Under the pieces are notes generated by a model. That model was not told the origin of the DNA. It searched no databases and was given only the letters and a program-made list of their open reading frames with translations. A stretch of DNA of 64,000 nt from Euglena gracilis (taxonomy: Eukaryota > Euglenida > Euglenophyceae > Euglenales): NCBI GenBank assembly GCA_039621445.1, contig CP154954.1, positions 21,066,642 through 21,130,641 on the forward strand. Direction: 5' to 3'. Position numbers and translations under genes: made by a program. The stretch's first letter is position 1. Every line of letters starts with the position of its first letter. Shown here in pieces: positions 20,740-31,262 of this stretch.

Positions 20740-22265
20740 TTGTTCAGACTCAGAATCACTCTGTTGTCCAGACTTTTGGCCTTACACAGAGGAATTGTAA
20801 TTCCTCTACTGCTGAAGCCTCCCAATGGGGCCACCTGGCCACAAATTTGGGCAGTTTTTTGTTGCCCGGTGAAGCAAATAAACCTGTTTTAGCTGAATGT
20901 ACTTTTTGAAGTGCTGTTGAAGTCAGCGAAAACAGTAGGGGGTCTAGTGAGTAATCCCCCCTGTCCATTTCCTATCTGCGGATGGGGTCCGCTAGACGTT
21001 CGACTTATGTTGTGCTCCATGCATCATTTAAAAGAGGGCCTTAGAACTTTGTTGAAGGGGTCTTTTCTGCCGCCCCCATGCTTTTTCTAGGTAATACTAA
21101 ATCACCTGATTTCCACTGAAATGGACACAGTTTCTCCTGGCTTGCTTAAACTTTTCATTTTGTTGACTGCTCCATGCAATTCTTTGACATTTATATGCAA
21201 AATGGATCTTTCTCTCCAAAAAACTCGTGGACAGTATTTCCAGTATGGTTGTCTAGCCCCCCCTCCACGCATGGGTGCTGCTGTTGAGTGTAATTCCCTG
21301 GTTGCTTTTTGGGGGAAGGGTCTGCTCCCCAGGTGTCTAGCCTAATTTTTATCTCCCGTAATTGGCCCTTTTTTTCTGGGGAAATGTGATGTTCTGAGTC
21401 CCAGGGGCTCCAGAGTGTGTAGCCAAGAATTTTGGCCGGGAATCTGTGAATGCCCTCAAAAATGGAAGGGCCATTAAATTGCATCTTATTTGACCCAATA
21501 TGGCAACTACCTGCGTCTTTAACATGTAATCCTTTTTAACGATTTTCCCCAGTTCATTTTTTATAGTCTTTACTTTTTGCGGGGACCACCTGTAATCTTC
21601 CTTCTTGAAAGTTCAGTTGAAATCCCAGATGACTTACAGTCTGTCTGGGGTGCAGGGTTGACTTTTTGACATTTATTTTGAAACATGAGCTTAGTAAATC
21701 CTTGACCGCTGTGTTCAGATGACTTTTGAAATTGCTTTGGGTGGGGGCCACCAGCAGAACGTCGTCCAGGTAAATGAATACCTGAATTCCGTTTTTATTC
21801 CAAAGCTTTTCGAAAGTTTTCATAACCCCCATGAAAATTTGGGGCATAACATTTAGGCCAAAACAGCCTGCCTGGAATTCCCAGCTCTTCCCCCCCTACC
21901 TGATGTCTCAAAAATGGTCTTAGGGCTGGGCTTACAGGGATGTGAAAATACGCACCCTTGAGATCCATTTTGGCGGCCGAGTGGCCTTTTTGCAAAACTG
22001 GAAAAATGTGCTGGATATGATCCAGCTTGAACGTTTTCACTGGGAAATGTTGATTGATTTCCCTGCAGTCGCTTATCCTTCTCCATTTTATTGTTCCCCC
22101 ATCCGGTTTTGATATTAAGCGCCATGGTATTAAGTGCTGAGTGTCTGAATTCCCCACTCTCTTTACTGAACTAGTTTTTTCGTAGCACAGAAGGATTTTC
22201 TCTGCCCGTTTCAGGTATAAATTGGCTCTGGGTTTTTGGTGGGTGGACAAATTTGGGTGCCTTAC
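20740..22265 (-). pseudogene. DIRS-3 reverse transcriptase, RNase H and downstream fragment
   Basis: Minus-strand frames. RT at 21554-22250: SDTQHLIPWRLISKPDG, ISDCREINQHF, KMDLKGAYFHIP (catalytic Asp), FIYLDDVLLVAP (catalytic box), LGFQLNFQEGRLQVVP. RNase H start follows at 21191-21484. The GLFASPGNKKLPKFVARWPHW block follows at 20756-20968. RT is split between two frames at about 21800-21850. The element ends abruptly against DIRS-1 at about 20730-20756 and has no recombinase. Confidence 0.8.
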
Positions 22266-22900
22266 TCATGGGGGTTGGATGCCATCTTTGATTAGTTGAC
22301 ATCGGGGGCATTTTTCTGCCACCACTGCAGGCCTTTTTGAAGCCTCTGGTGTAGGGGGGTGTCTGCCCATTTCCCATCCATGGAATTTATTTCCCCGATC
22401 AGGGGATTTTCTGGGAGTTGGTAAGAGGGTGTTGGTCATTTCACCCTTGTTTGAGCATTTTAAAAAAGACAGAGGGGGTGTGTGCATGCACTCTCTCCCT
22501 CTCTGCTCAACGACTCTCTGGTCCTCCAGTTTGTTCTCGGTGTTGTCAGATGACATACCATAGGGGGGCCCTTGAGGGTCCCCCCCCCTTTTTTTGATCT
22601 TCCCCTGCCATGGGCGTGAACAAATGATCCGGGGGGTTGGCCCACTATTACTCCACTGCCCCTCTTGTTCATCCTCCTGGGGCTGTGATGTGTGTGTGTG
22701 AACTGATGAGGAGTGCACATTAGCTTCTGGGTGGCCAGTGTTGGACCACCCCTTTGGAATTGCAGATGATTCTGGCCTTGCTGGTCTTGTGAATGAAACT
22801 GGCCTCCATTACCTTTGATATAATTCTGGCCTCCATTGCCTTGGATATAATTCTGGCTTCAATGGCCCTGGTAGCTTTTGCTTGGTCTCTAGCTCCTTTT
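22266..22900 (-). pseudogene. DIRS-3 gag tail with QNYIxGNGG repeats
   Basis: The frame at 22266-22718 is Pro/Gln/Arg-rich and ends in a Cys-containing block (AVVAEKCPRCQL). Upstream, at about 22795-22862, a tandem repeat of about 27 bp encodes Q-N-Y-I-x-G-N-G-G units, a nucleocapsid-like low-complexity tail in the position of the RGG tail of DIRS-1. Gag assignment is by position. Confidence 0.5.
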
Positions 22901-23365
22901 GAAATTTAAGGGGGCTGCTGTGCCCCACCCCTTCCCCTTAAGAGGGGTTGTTGTGCTAGAAAAATTGGGGGATTTGACAGACCTTTTGTGGCCCTTCCTG
23001 TGGGGAGTTGCTTGTGGAATTGGCCCCATGGCCACCACCTTGTCCTTGATTATATCTTCCCCACTTTTGTTGGAAATGTGTCCTTGTAGCTGGGTGGCAT
23101 TGCACACTTCCTCAGAAGACAAACCTGCCAGTTTATACATGTACACTCCCGCCCCCCTTGTGGAGTGGGGGGCCCATTGGGGGGGTACCCCGTGCTTATC
23201 CAACAATCGTTTTGTCAAACTCCCAATGGTTTTGGCAGACAGGGGGTAAAGGGAGGTTTTAAACTTAATAATAATTGTCCCCTGGGGGGGGGGGGCACAG
23301 TGAGATGTCAAACTGACATATTTTTTCATGTTGAACCAGGGGCAAATATTGTGACGTGAAGGCAT
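22889..23365 (-). pseudogene. DIRS-2 tyrosine recombinase, catalytic part
   Basis: Minus-strand frame with the recombinase C-terminal signature HSTRGAGVYMYKLAGLSSEEVCNA: the H-x-x-R pair and the following helix of tyrosine recombinases. Upstream TIIIKFKTSLYPLSAKTIGSLTKRLLDKHGV fits the core. The final Tyr region is not clear. The enzyme would circularise and integrate the element DNA in place of a D,D-E integrase. Confidence 0.8.
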
Positions 23366-23986
23366 TTGGGGGATTTCCTCTCACTGAGTCTGTCTCCAAC
23401 CCTTTCTTTTGACCAGGACAAAGACCTTGCCATCAACCTGGGACACTGTCCTGAAGGTTCTCCTCAAGTCCACTGATCGAAGCAAACAGATGAGTCTGAA
23501 ACTTAAAATGACTTGGTCCCTCAGGTCACTGAGGCACTCTGGGGGAGGTGCTGCTGCCAACTACTGAAGTAATTATTCAGGATTCCAAATGGAAGGATAC
23601 CTAGGGGTGGATGTGTTCCATTGTCTTTTGTAGGGGGCCAACAGGGGTAAAAACCTTAACATGTGAAAACCAGGAAGCTGGACCACAGCACTATAAGCAT
23701 TCCTGGCCTGGGCGACACTGAAGGTGAAACATTTTATGATGCCAGAAGCGACTAGTTCTGGGCTTATGGTGTTGAGGTCCAGCTGAGACATGGTCAAAAC
23801 TCCCCACAGGAGCCTGAAGGCATAGTCATATCTCGCCAAGGAAAGATTGTGACTTAAGAAATTGTCCACCACTGAGGGGGGGATATGTTGCTTCTGTAAC
23901 AACTGACTGACAATAAACTGCAGGCCAGGTGCCACCTTGGGTTTTTCATGGGCTGCCCATGACGATTCTCGAACATGTGGTGGCAA
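23366..23986 (-). pseudogene. DIRS-2 tyrosine recombinase, N-terminal part
   Basis: Frame 23573-23986 encodes PPSVVDNFLSHNLSLARYDYAF...AQARNAYSAVVQLPGFHM, homologous to the DIRS-1 copy at 20368. Sequence 23366-23572 should hold the first catalytic Arg region but is frame-broken. Confidence 0.7.
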
Positions 23987-24056
23987 GAATTCTCAGGGCT
24001 GGTGTGATCACAAACTTCCTCAGTTTGTGAGTCGATGGCCCCATTTTCAGGCAGTG

Positions 24057-24389
24057 TGTTTACGTTGGTTGTCACCACCCGCCGTTGGACGGCCACGGGG
24101 CAGCTCATACTACTTGCCGTGGCTCGTCCTCAGGCGGGGAACTGCGCACATGGTCCGGCCAACCAGTGTCTCGTCCTTTTGCGCAATTGCGCGCGCCGAA
24201 CGATCCCCGCGGTATGCCCTCTGCCCGTACGGGATCGTTCCGGACTCACACGGCGGGACCTGGGTCTCGAACCCACAACCTCCCGCGTGTGAGCCCAGCA
24301 CCTTACCGAATAAGCTACTCGAGCGATACTCGGCTTGGTACTACGCGCCGGCTACCAACCTCCGTATGATCTCCCGTTTGCCGCACACA
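24057..24389 (-). mobile_element. 333-bp insert with TG/CA ends and tRNA-like core
   Basis: Interrupts the DIRS-2 segment between FQAV and ATDS. Flanks CAGTG (24052-24056 and 24390-24394) form a 5-bp duplication. Read on the minus strand it begins TGTGTGCGG and ends GTAAACA, so it could be a solo LTR. It also holds a Pol III tRNA-like region (24252-24328) and a strong hairpin (AACGATCCC...GGGATCGTT, about 24193-24236). A SINE or a tRNA-bearing short LTR element both fit. Confidence 0.6.
24252..24328 (-). tRNA. tRNA-like (Val-CAC-like) pseudo-tRNA inside the insert
   Basis: Minus strand shows an A-box-like TAGCTTATTCGG, an anticodon region GGGCTCACACGCGGGAG and a B box GGTTCGAGACC with a closing CCCA. 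The 5' flank cannot pair with the 3' GTCCCGC, so there is no acceptor stem. It is best read as the Pol III promoter head of a SINE-like unit and not a working tRNA gene. Confidence 0.5.
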
Positions 24390-24585
24390 CAGTGGCCACA
24401 GACAGTTTGAACTGCCCTCTGGACATGTTCTCAGAAGTTTATGCAAACCCTTCCTGGTCTGTGCTGAGCCAGTGGTTCCTGAGGTTAAAAGAACACAGAC
24501 ATCTAAGACGCCTTCTGATTTGCCCCCTGTGGGTTTCAGCTGTGTGGTGGCACTTGTTAATAAAGCTACACATTCCACCCTCCCT

Positions 24586-25112
24586 GGTGATGCAAACATT
24601 TCCACAGTGGGGTTTATGAACTGCTGAAAAATGTGCATGACATTTTTGAAAGTGAAATGGTTTAAACTGTAGTACCCTGGGTCGAAGTGCCATCTGCTGA
24701 TGGCATCACTTTTCATGGTTTGGGAGGGAGCCCAGTGAACTTGGAGGGTGACGTCCATTTCCATGCACCACTTCAGAAAAGGTCTGATGAGTTTGTTCAG
24801 GTGGGGCATTCTTCCCCCCCGCTTGAGGAAATAGTAGTAGGAAACTTTGTTGTCCACTGTTAGGGACACTGTGTCCATTTTTCTGGCCAAAGACCTTACA
24901 GTGGAGATGGCTGCAATCAATTTTTTTACATTTATATGTAAGTGAGAATTCTTTCGCCAAAATTCCTGCAACTGGGTTCCAGCTTGTAGGTCTAGGCCCC
25001 CCCAACCAAAAGTTGAACTGTCTGACTCCAGGTGTCTGGTTTCTTGGCTTGGGAAGGGTCTCCCCACCAGGTCTGCAAAATTTCTCGTACCTCTCTCAGT
25101 TGAGATTTTACC
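24586..25112 (-). pseudogene. DIRS-2 RNase H region
   Basis: Minus-strand frames 24315-25067 and 24706-25005 encode DSSTFGWGGLDLQAGTQLQEFW, then NVKKLIAAISTVRSLA, VDNKVSYYYFLKRGG and SDAISRWHFDPGYYS. These correspond to the RNase H active region and the A-D-x-x-S-R tail of DIRS elements. Frame changes show decay. Confidence 0.7.
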
Positions 25113-25884
25113 TCATCTGAGATTGGAACTTGATGATCCCAGCCGATTTTTTCTTGTAGGTTGACAAAACCTACCAAAGTGTCTGTTAATGCCCTGAGGA
25201 CGGGCAGCCCCACCAGGAAGCTTCTTATGCACCCCAAAGTTGAGGCCATCTTTCTGCAACTGAGGGACTGGTGTGTGACCAATTTTCCCAGTACCCTCGG
25301 GACCAGTTTTAGCTTTTCTGCCCCCAACTGTAACTCTCCTGGTGCCAGGTTGAGGTGGAACCCCAAATGTGGGAGATTTTGGGTGGGTTGAAAGATCTAT
25401 TTCTTGCTGTTGATTTTGAAACCCCTGTAGTAAATCTGCCAGCATGATGGCCAGGTGGTTGCTGACTTGCTTCTGGCTGTCCCCCAGCAGGAGGATGTCC
25501 TCCAGGTACACAAAGCAGAAAAGGCTTTTGGCCCTCCAACCTTTTTCCAGGCACTTCATGAGGCAAATGAACTTTTCTGGCAGCACACTTAAACCAAAGC
25601 AAGCTGCCTGTAATTCCCAGAATGTTTCCTCCAGAACCATCCTCATGTAGGGTCTTAGGGTTGGGTTCAACACAAAATGAAAGTAGGCGTCCTTTAAGTC
25701 TACTTTCGCTCCCCATTGTCCTTTCTTTAGGTGCCTGAAGTTGACCTGGATGTTGTCCAGTTTGAAAGAGGTGTGGGGAAAAGTGCTGGTTTAGTTGGCG
25801 ACAATCGCTTATTAAACGATGTTTTTCTCCCTGAGGCTCCTTTTTGGACATTGCAAACCAAGGGAAGATGTGTTGGGTACACAG
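25113..25884 (-). pseudogene. DIRS-2 reverse transcriptase
   Basis: Minus-strand frames 25113-25673 and 25309-26103 encode CTQHIFPWFAMSKKEP, LISDCRQLNQHFSP, LRPYMRMVLEETFWELQAACFGLS and FVYLEDILLLGDS. The catalytic box reads YLED where YLDD is expected, a substitution of a metal-binding Asp, so this copy is inactive. Its upstream part was separated from gag by the LTR element inserted at 25885. Confidence 0.8.
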
Positions 25885-26463
25885 TGTTGGGGGTCCGGGA
25901 CCCTTCTCCTCCGGGGGGCTGCCGGGGCTGCAACTTCCTTTTTCTGGCCCTGGTGGGCTCAGGCCAGGGCCTTTGTGAAATTGGGCCCCGTTTTCGAACA
26001 TGCCAACCGGCGGTAAAGGGGGTGAGGTGTGCCCCCCCGACCCGGGGTCCCCAGTTGCCCCGCGTAGGATCTTTTTTTCCCTCCACTGTTGTTTTTTTCC
26101 CATTTCTCAACTTTTGGTACAAAGGGTGGACAAAGACAAACCAACCCACCTACTTAGGATCAAACAGCAGAGCACAACAAACCTGGGAGTTGAGAGGGTG
26201 GGTGAGTACCTTTGAGATCAGGTGAGTTGTGGGGCAAGAAAACAAAAATGTGGAATGGAATGCCTTGGCTTCTTATGGATTGTCAATTCTTTTGTGTATC
26301 TTTCTTCAATTCTTTCTGGAATTCCCAAATGACTTCTTTGCTTGAATTTGCTGTGGTTCCAATTCCTCGTGCGTGGCGATTGACCTGCTTGGGTGGTTCC
26401 TACTGGGGGTTTTTGGGAATTTTCTGGGAAATGTTTGGTTGCCGACGCCAGCGGCAGCCGACA
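25885..26463 (-). repeat. 3' LTR of the non-autonomous element
   Basis: Direct copy of 29079-29659 with scattered differences, such as around 25910-25922 and 26070-26080. Confidence 0.85.
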
Positions 26464-26472
26464 CCCCCTCCC
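26464..26472 (-). promoter_or_regulatory. Polypurine tract of the non-autonomous element
   Basis: GGGAGGGGG on the minus strand directly precedes the 3' LTR. Confidence 0.75.
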
Positions 26473-28623
26473 TTGCGACGTTGGTCGGACCCGTTTTTCT
26501 GCCCCCCCCCCCCGAACAAAAACGGGGAGAGTGAAGTCGATTTTTTTTGTGGGGGGGGCGAAAATTCTGCGTTTTTGTTTTTGAAACGGGTCCTGTCGCT
26601 TTTTTTTGAAAATCTGCGTTACGAGTCGGACCCCCCCCCAGCCATAATATCGGGCGCCTTGGGGGACTCAGAAAAATCAAGTCTGCGGGGAACAACCCCC
26701 ACCCCTTTCCTCCGACAAGCATGGGGAACGGGACTTTGGACACAAAATCTGAAAATTCTGAGCGAAACCAACTCTGGGCACTCTACCCCAAGGCCTAAGT
26801 CCCACGCTGCCCCCTTGGTGAAAATTATTTGTTATTTTTTTGGCAGCTTTCCTTATGCGAGGCTTCATTCGATTTCGATTTTTTTAAAAAAAAATATCAG
26901 GGAGTTTGGCCAACAGTGCCTCAGAAAACAAATTGTGTGGGGAAAGAGAAAACAGAAACCTAGGCATTCCTTTCCAATTCGGGACAGAAGAGGTAAAAGG
27001 TAAGAAAAAGCAAACGGTGAGGCGCAAAGGTGAGACGGTTATATGGGGGAATAGTGTACAGATGGGTGTGCAGGTTGGTGTGCAATTGTGTGTTTTGTGT
27101 GTGTGCACGCTCACTTCCTTGTCATGCATTCCAACTGAAAATGACTTGGTCGATCGATTTTTTTTGAATGCAAAGAGAACAGGGATTCAGATTGGCCCTC
27201 GGCCACTATATCACAGGACTTTAGTGCCCACGTGGCTGGGTTTTTTTTTCTGTTGGCCCACACCAGGGCCTATGGACGGAAGAGGGGTCATATCCTGTCC
27301 AGGGTCCCCCCCCCCCGAGTTCAGATGCCTCCAAGCTGTGTTCCATGAAGAAGAAAAAAATGCCTTTGGCGAATGTCCACCATCCAAACCGAAGCAAAAA
27401 TCTGAGTTTTAAAATCCCAACTCGTTTTTAATCCTCCAGAAAAATTATCAAAATCCCTGGTTTTTCCCAACTTTTTGTGTAAAAATCCTCCAGCAATGAA
27501 AATCCTCAAACATTCAAAAATCTGAGTCCAATCCTGGGCCTACAAAAGCCCTCAACAAGATCCAGAATTACACCTGCCATATACAACAAACAAAGTCCAA
27601 CCGAGAGCAACCAACCCAACAGAAGCAACATCCAGCAGCATACCGAGGGGCCAGGCCAATCCAGCCCTACCCTGGGTCCAACCGATTCACTGGAGCCGTA
27701 AAACCAACAAAGCCGGCTTGCCAATTAAAATTCACTGCCCCCCCCCCCAGTCACACTGGGCATTGGGGGTCAAATGACATGGCAAACTCAAAAATACTGA
27801 AAATTCAAACCCAATTTTCTCAGCCAAGGCGATTTTTCGCTGCCCCCCCCCCTTGTCACATGGGGCCATGGGGGTCATTCTGGCTTCAGCCTCCAAACAA
27901 AAAAATCTCAAACCTGGGCCAATATCCAGACCGGCTGAAATCACAATCCCCACCCCAAAATGACATTCGGGACAAGAACCGAAAACTGAAAACTCTGAAA
28001 CTGAAAATGAAAGATCATTGATCTGGCTGCCTGAACACTAGGAGAAATTCCCAAGCATCGTGGCTGGGCGTCTCCATTTAAGTGGAAAGCAACTGGGGAG
28101 AAACATGCACCCCAGAAACCAGATTCAAAAAATGTTTGACTTGGCTGTTTTTCCATAAGTCAAACTCTGTGAACTGAAAATCCAGATTATGTCTCCAGGC
28201 TGATTGCACATCTGCCTCCAACACTAGATCACCGTGAAAAAAATATCAAAAAAAAATCACAAAACAACCCACAGAAACATACTCGACACTGTAAAGTGCT
28301 ATGCTGTGCCAGTCAGTGGTCAGACCTGTGCTGAAAGAAAAATCACCACCACCACTGATATGGTGGAAACCACCCCCAGCTGTTCCATGGATTTAAATGC
28401 CTGTCCCAACCCCACCAATCTTGAAACCAACTTGGACACAAAAATTGAAAGTCATTCCAACTGTTTTTGGCAGGCCTCCAGAATTTTTTTGTCTGTCTGA
28501 ATTTTCTTGGCTGTGCGGCAAAATCCGAGGAAGATTTCTCAGAAGACACTGATGACGGCTGCAAATTTGTGACATGTCAAGAATTCAGGTTCACAGGCAC
28601 AAATTTTTCTGGACTTGTTAATT
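26473..28623. other. Internal region of the non-autonomous LTR element, no gene seen
   Basis: About 2.1 kb with poly-C, poly-T and poly-A runs and no coherent ORF in either strand. The sequence is unrelated to pol genes. Confidence 0.6.
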
Positions 28624-29078
28624 TCAGTTCACTGGCTGCAACTTTTCAGCGATTTGCAGTTCCAACGTTTTTATTTGCTCGGTCAACCTTCCGATTTCCA
28701 CTTCTGCCTTTCCCAATGAATATGTCACCTCTTTCAGCTGTTTCGTCAGAGCCTCGCCCTCAACATTCAGGGACTGAATCTTGTTAATTACCCACTTTGA
28801 GTTTCGATTCAAAAAATCCGTTTCTGTGTCCTGTTCCTCTGAGTGGCTGGGCTCACTTGACAAACTCCGCCAAAATTTTTCAATGTGATTAATTCTGCAT
28901 TCCAAACTACTCAGTGTGCATTGCATTGGATCTTCAGGAGAACCCACAATTAAAGCCCACAGAACACCAACCTTCAGGAACAAACCCTCAACTGGAAGAC
29001 TTTGAGGTTGAGATTTGTCATCGACCGAATCCAAAAATTCTTCACTGACAGAGTCAGTGAAGCAACCCCTGCGTACCA
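28624..29078 (-). CDS. Coiled-coil ORF of the non-autonomous LTR element
   Basis: The minus-strand frame runs from the LTR edge through FLDSVDDKSQPQSLPVEGLFLK, CRINHIEKFWRSLS and a heptad-like tail KQLKEVTYSLGKAEVEIGRLTEQIKTLELQIAEKL, clearly coiled-coil in character. It is the first ORF after the 5' LTR and PBS, so a gag-like structural protein is plausible. No sequence family recognised. It stops near 28624. Confidence 0.5.
29061..29078 (-). promoter_or_regulatory. Primer binding site of the non-autonomous element
   Basis: TGGTACGCAGGGG follows the 5' LTR on the minus strand with no gap. Primer tRNA not identified. Confidence 0.7.
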
Positions 29079-29659
29079 TGTTGGGGGTCCGGGACCCTTC
29101 TCGCCCGGGGGGGCTTCCGGGGCTGCAACTTCCTTTTTCTGGCCCTGGTGGGCTCAGGCCAGGGCCTTTGTGAAATTGGGCCCCGTTTTCGAACATGCCA
29201 ACCGGCGGTAAAGGGGGTGAGGTGTGCCCCCCCGACCCGGGGTCCCCAGTTGCCCCGCGTAGGATGAGTTTTTCCCTCCACTGTTGTTTTTTTCCCATTT
29301 CTCAACTTTTGGTCCAAAGGGTGGACAAAGACAAACCAACCCACCTACGGAGGATCAAACAGCAGAGCACAACAAACCTGGGAGTTGAGAGGGTGGGTGA
29401 GTACCTTTGAGATCAGGTGAGTTGTGGGGCAAAAAAACAAAAATGTGGAATGGAATGCCTTGGCTTCTTATGGATTATCAATTCTTTTGTGTATCTTTCT
29501 TCAATTCTTTCTGAAATTCCAAAATGACTTCTTTGCTTGAATTTGCTGGGGTTCCAATTCCTCGTGCGTGGCGGTTGACTTGCTTGGGTGGTTCCTACTG
29601 GGGTTTTTTGGGGAATTTTCTGGGAAATGTTTGGCTGCCGACGCCAGCGGCAGCCGACA
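29079..29659 (-). repeat. 5' LTR of the non-autonomous element
   Basis: Direct copy of 25885-26463. Ends TGT...ACA. Confidence 0.85.
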
Positions 29660-31262
29660 CCAGGAGACTGGTCTTATGGCTCCTGCTTGGAAATAGTCTT
29701 GCAAAGTATTTTTTGCCTTTTAAATTTCCACCTCTGATTTTGGTATAGAAAATGTGCCGAGGGAGGGGGGTGACTCCCAAGGGGGGGGTTACCCCCTGTG
29801 TGATGAGTTGCAACACCCTGGGGGGGGGGGCAACTTTCTGCCACCATGGCAAATGGGTCTGAAGTCTCTGAAACAGAGGCACTCCCAAAAAGTGCTCTTC
29901 TGTCAGCAGCAGCACCTCGGTGATCTGCTCCACAGATCTCAAGCATGCAGCTTCCCACAGCCTGCAAATGTCTTGGCTTCTGCCCCTCAGGGATGGTTGA
30001 GTTTCTGTCACAATGCCCAACTCTGGAGGACACAATGTCCTTTTGGAACTTGAGGAGTTCTGATCTGAAAAGGAGGGAGCAATACTTCCTGGCAAGGTGG
30101 TTGGCAAACCATTTTCCTCCTGTGGACTTGCCTTTCCCTTTGGGGACAGACCTCCATGGTCTCGCTTGCCAAACTGTCGGCCATTGCTTGAATTTCCACC
30201 CTTTTCAACCTGTGGGGGTGGGAAAATGCTACTTGGGGAATTCACACATGAAGGGGGGGCTGATACCCTCTTTGTTGATGCCAGCTTGGGCTTTGGCCAT
30301 TTTGATGTCGTCAGGGGTGAATAGGCCATTTCCTGGTTGTATGGTTTGAGGGATGCTCCTCCTCTTCCTCTCCTTGACAATGTCCCCTTCACAGGCAGCC
30401 ACACATGCAAAGAGCTGTTGGCTCAAACCCAATACGTCCTCAGGGGCTCCTTGCAAGGTGCAGTGCAGCGCTGCCAAGATACGTAAGATATTCAAGAGTT
30501 TCTGCTGTACTGCACGCAGAGCGCGGTCATACACACTCTTACCATCTTGACGGTGGTTATTTTCTACCGCCTTGGACTTCAGGGTCTTCCAGGTTGGTAT
30601 CTGTTCCAGTAAACTTCGAACTTCCATACATAAGTCCCCAGACTGTACCTGTGTCCATATCCTCTCCAGGTCCCCCGGCAGTGCCTCCTCGGCCGTTTGC
30701 AAGGGGAAGTCCGAGGCTTCCTCTGCCGCGCGCGCTGCCTCCTCGTCGCGATCGTCGTCGTCGCCGTTGTCCACTTCTCGTAAAGCTTGAAGGCCACGTC
30801 CGACGCCTTGTCGCTCAACTCCAGTGACGGTATCGAGACGTTCTTCGTAAGGGCCAAGCTGTAAACGTATGCCGCTAAGTAAGGTTGAAGTGTAGACTCC
30901 ACCATAGCCACTCCAATGAGCTTCCTTACGGCAAGGGAAAAGCGGGTTGTACCTCAACTGGCCCCAGTCCACTTCTGACCTGGCCCAATCGTGGCCATCA
31001 CGGTGGTAGCGTCCGCGTCTCGTAAGAAGGCTTTTGTTAGCGATTCTTGTAAGAAAAGACTCCTCCACGCCGCTTCGAAGGCCTCTTTGTCCGTCTCGTC
31101 TTGCAGGTGTGTAAATTGCATGATCAGCTTGAACAGTTGGTTGCAGCTCCGTGCCAAAAGGACGATTATGATCCGCCTTCTCCGGAAAAGAAAAGCAGTA
31201 AGAAACACCACAACCAACACCAAAAACACAAAAACAACAGCCGGAAAGAAGCAGGACCCCAC
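29660..31262 (-). pseudogene. DIRS-2 gag-like and linker ORFs
   Basis: Frame 30229-31068 encodes the gag-like helical block found in DIRS-1 (LKSKAVENNHRQDG...VQQKLLNILRILAALH...LSQQLFACVAACEGDIVKERKRRSIPQTI), with DDDDRDEEAARAAEEA as the acidic tract. Frame 30954-31262 gives its N-terminus (FTHLQDETDKEAFEAAWRSLFLQ). Frame 29595-30410 carries the linker with VPLFQRLQTHLPWWQK before the RT break. Frames differ, so the copy is broken. Confidence 0.65.

Larger units (their letters stand above)
23990..24585 (+). other. Inverted internal segment of DIRS-2
   Basis: DIRS-2 reads on the minus strand on both sides, but this segment reads on the plus strand: HKLPQFVSRWPHFQAV near 24010-24055, then (after the insert) TDSLNCPLDMFSEVYANPSW and AVWWHLLIK up to about 24565. 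In DIRS-1 the same peptides are collinear with RNase H and recombinase. The minus-strand frame ends at EMFASPG (about 24585-24605), exactly where this segment should begin, so an internal inversion of about 0.6 kb is the simplest reading. Confidence 0.7.
25885..29659 (-). mobile_element. Non-autonomous 3.8-kb LTR element inserted in DIRS-2
   Basis: Two direct repeats of about 580 bp (25885-26463, 29079-29659) with TGTCGGC...CCCAACA ends on the minus strand bracket 2.6 kb with no RT or integrase. PBS and PPT are present in the right places for minus-strand orientation. Flanks read CTGT and CTGG on the minus strand, a 4-bp duplication with one mismatch. DIRS-2 RT peptide (CTQHIFPWF) resumes immediately left of it and the upstream part (AGAIRPVSW) immediately right. 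Confidence 0.85.

Noticed and set aside
24252-24328. Functional tRNA-Val gene
   Set aside because: The 5' flank does not pair with the 3' end, so no acceptor stem; it lies inside a dispersed insert.
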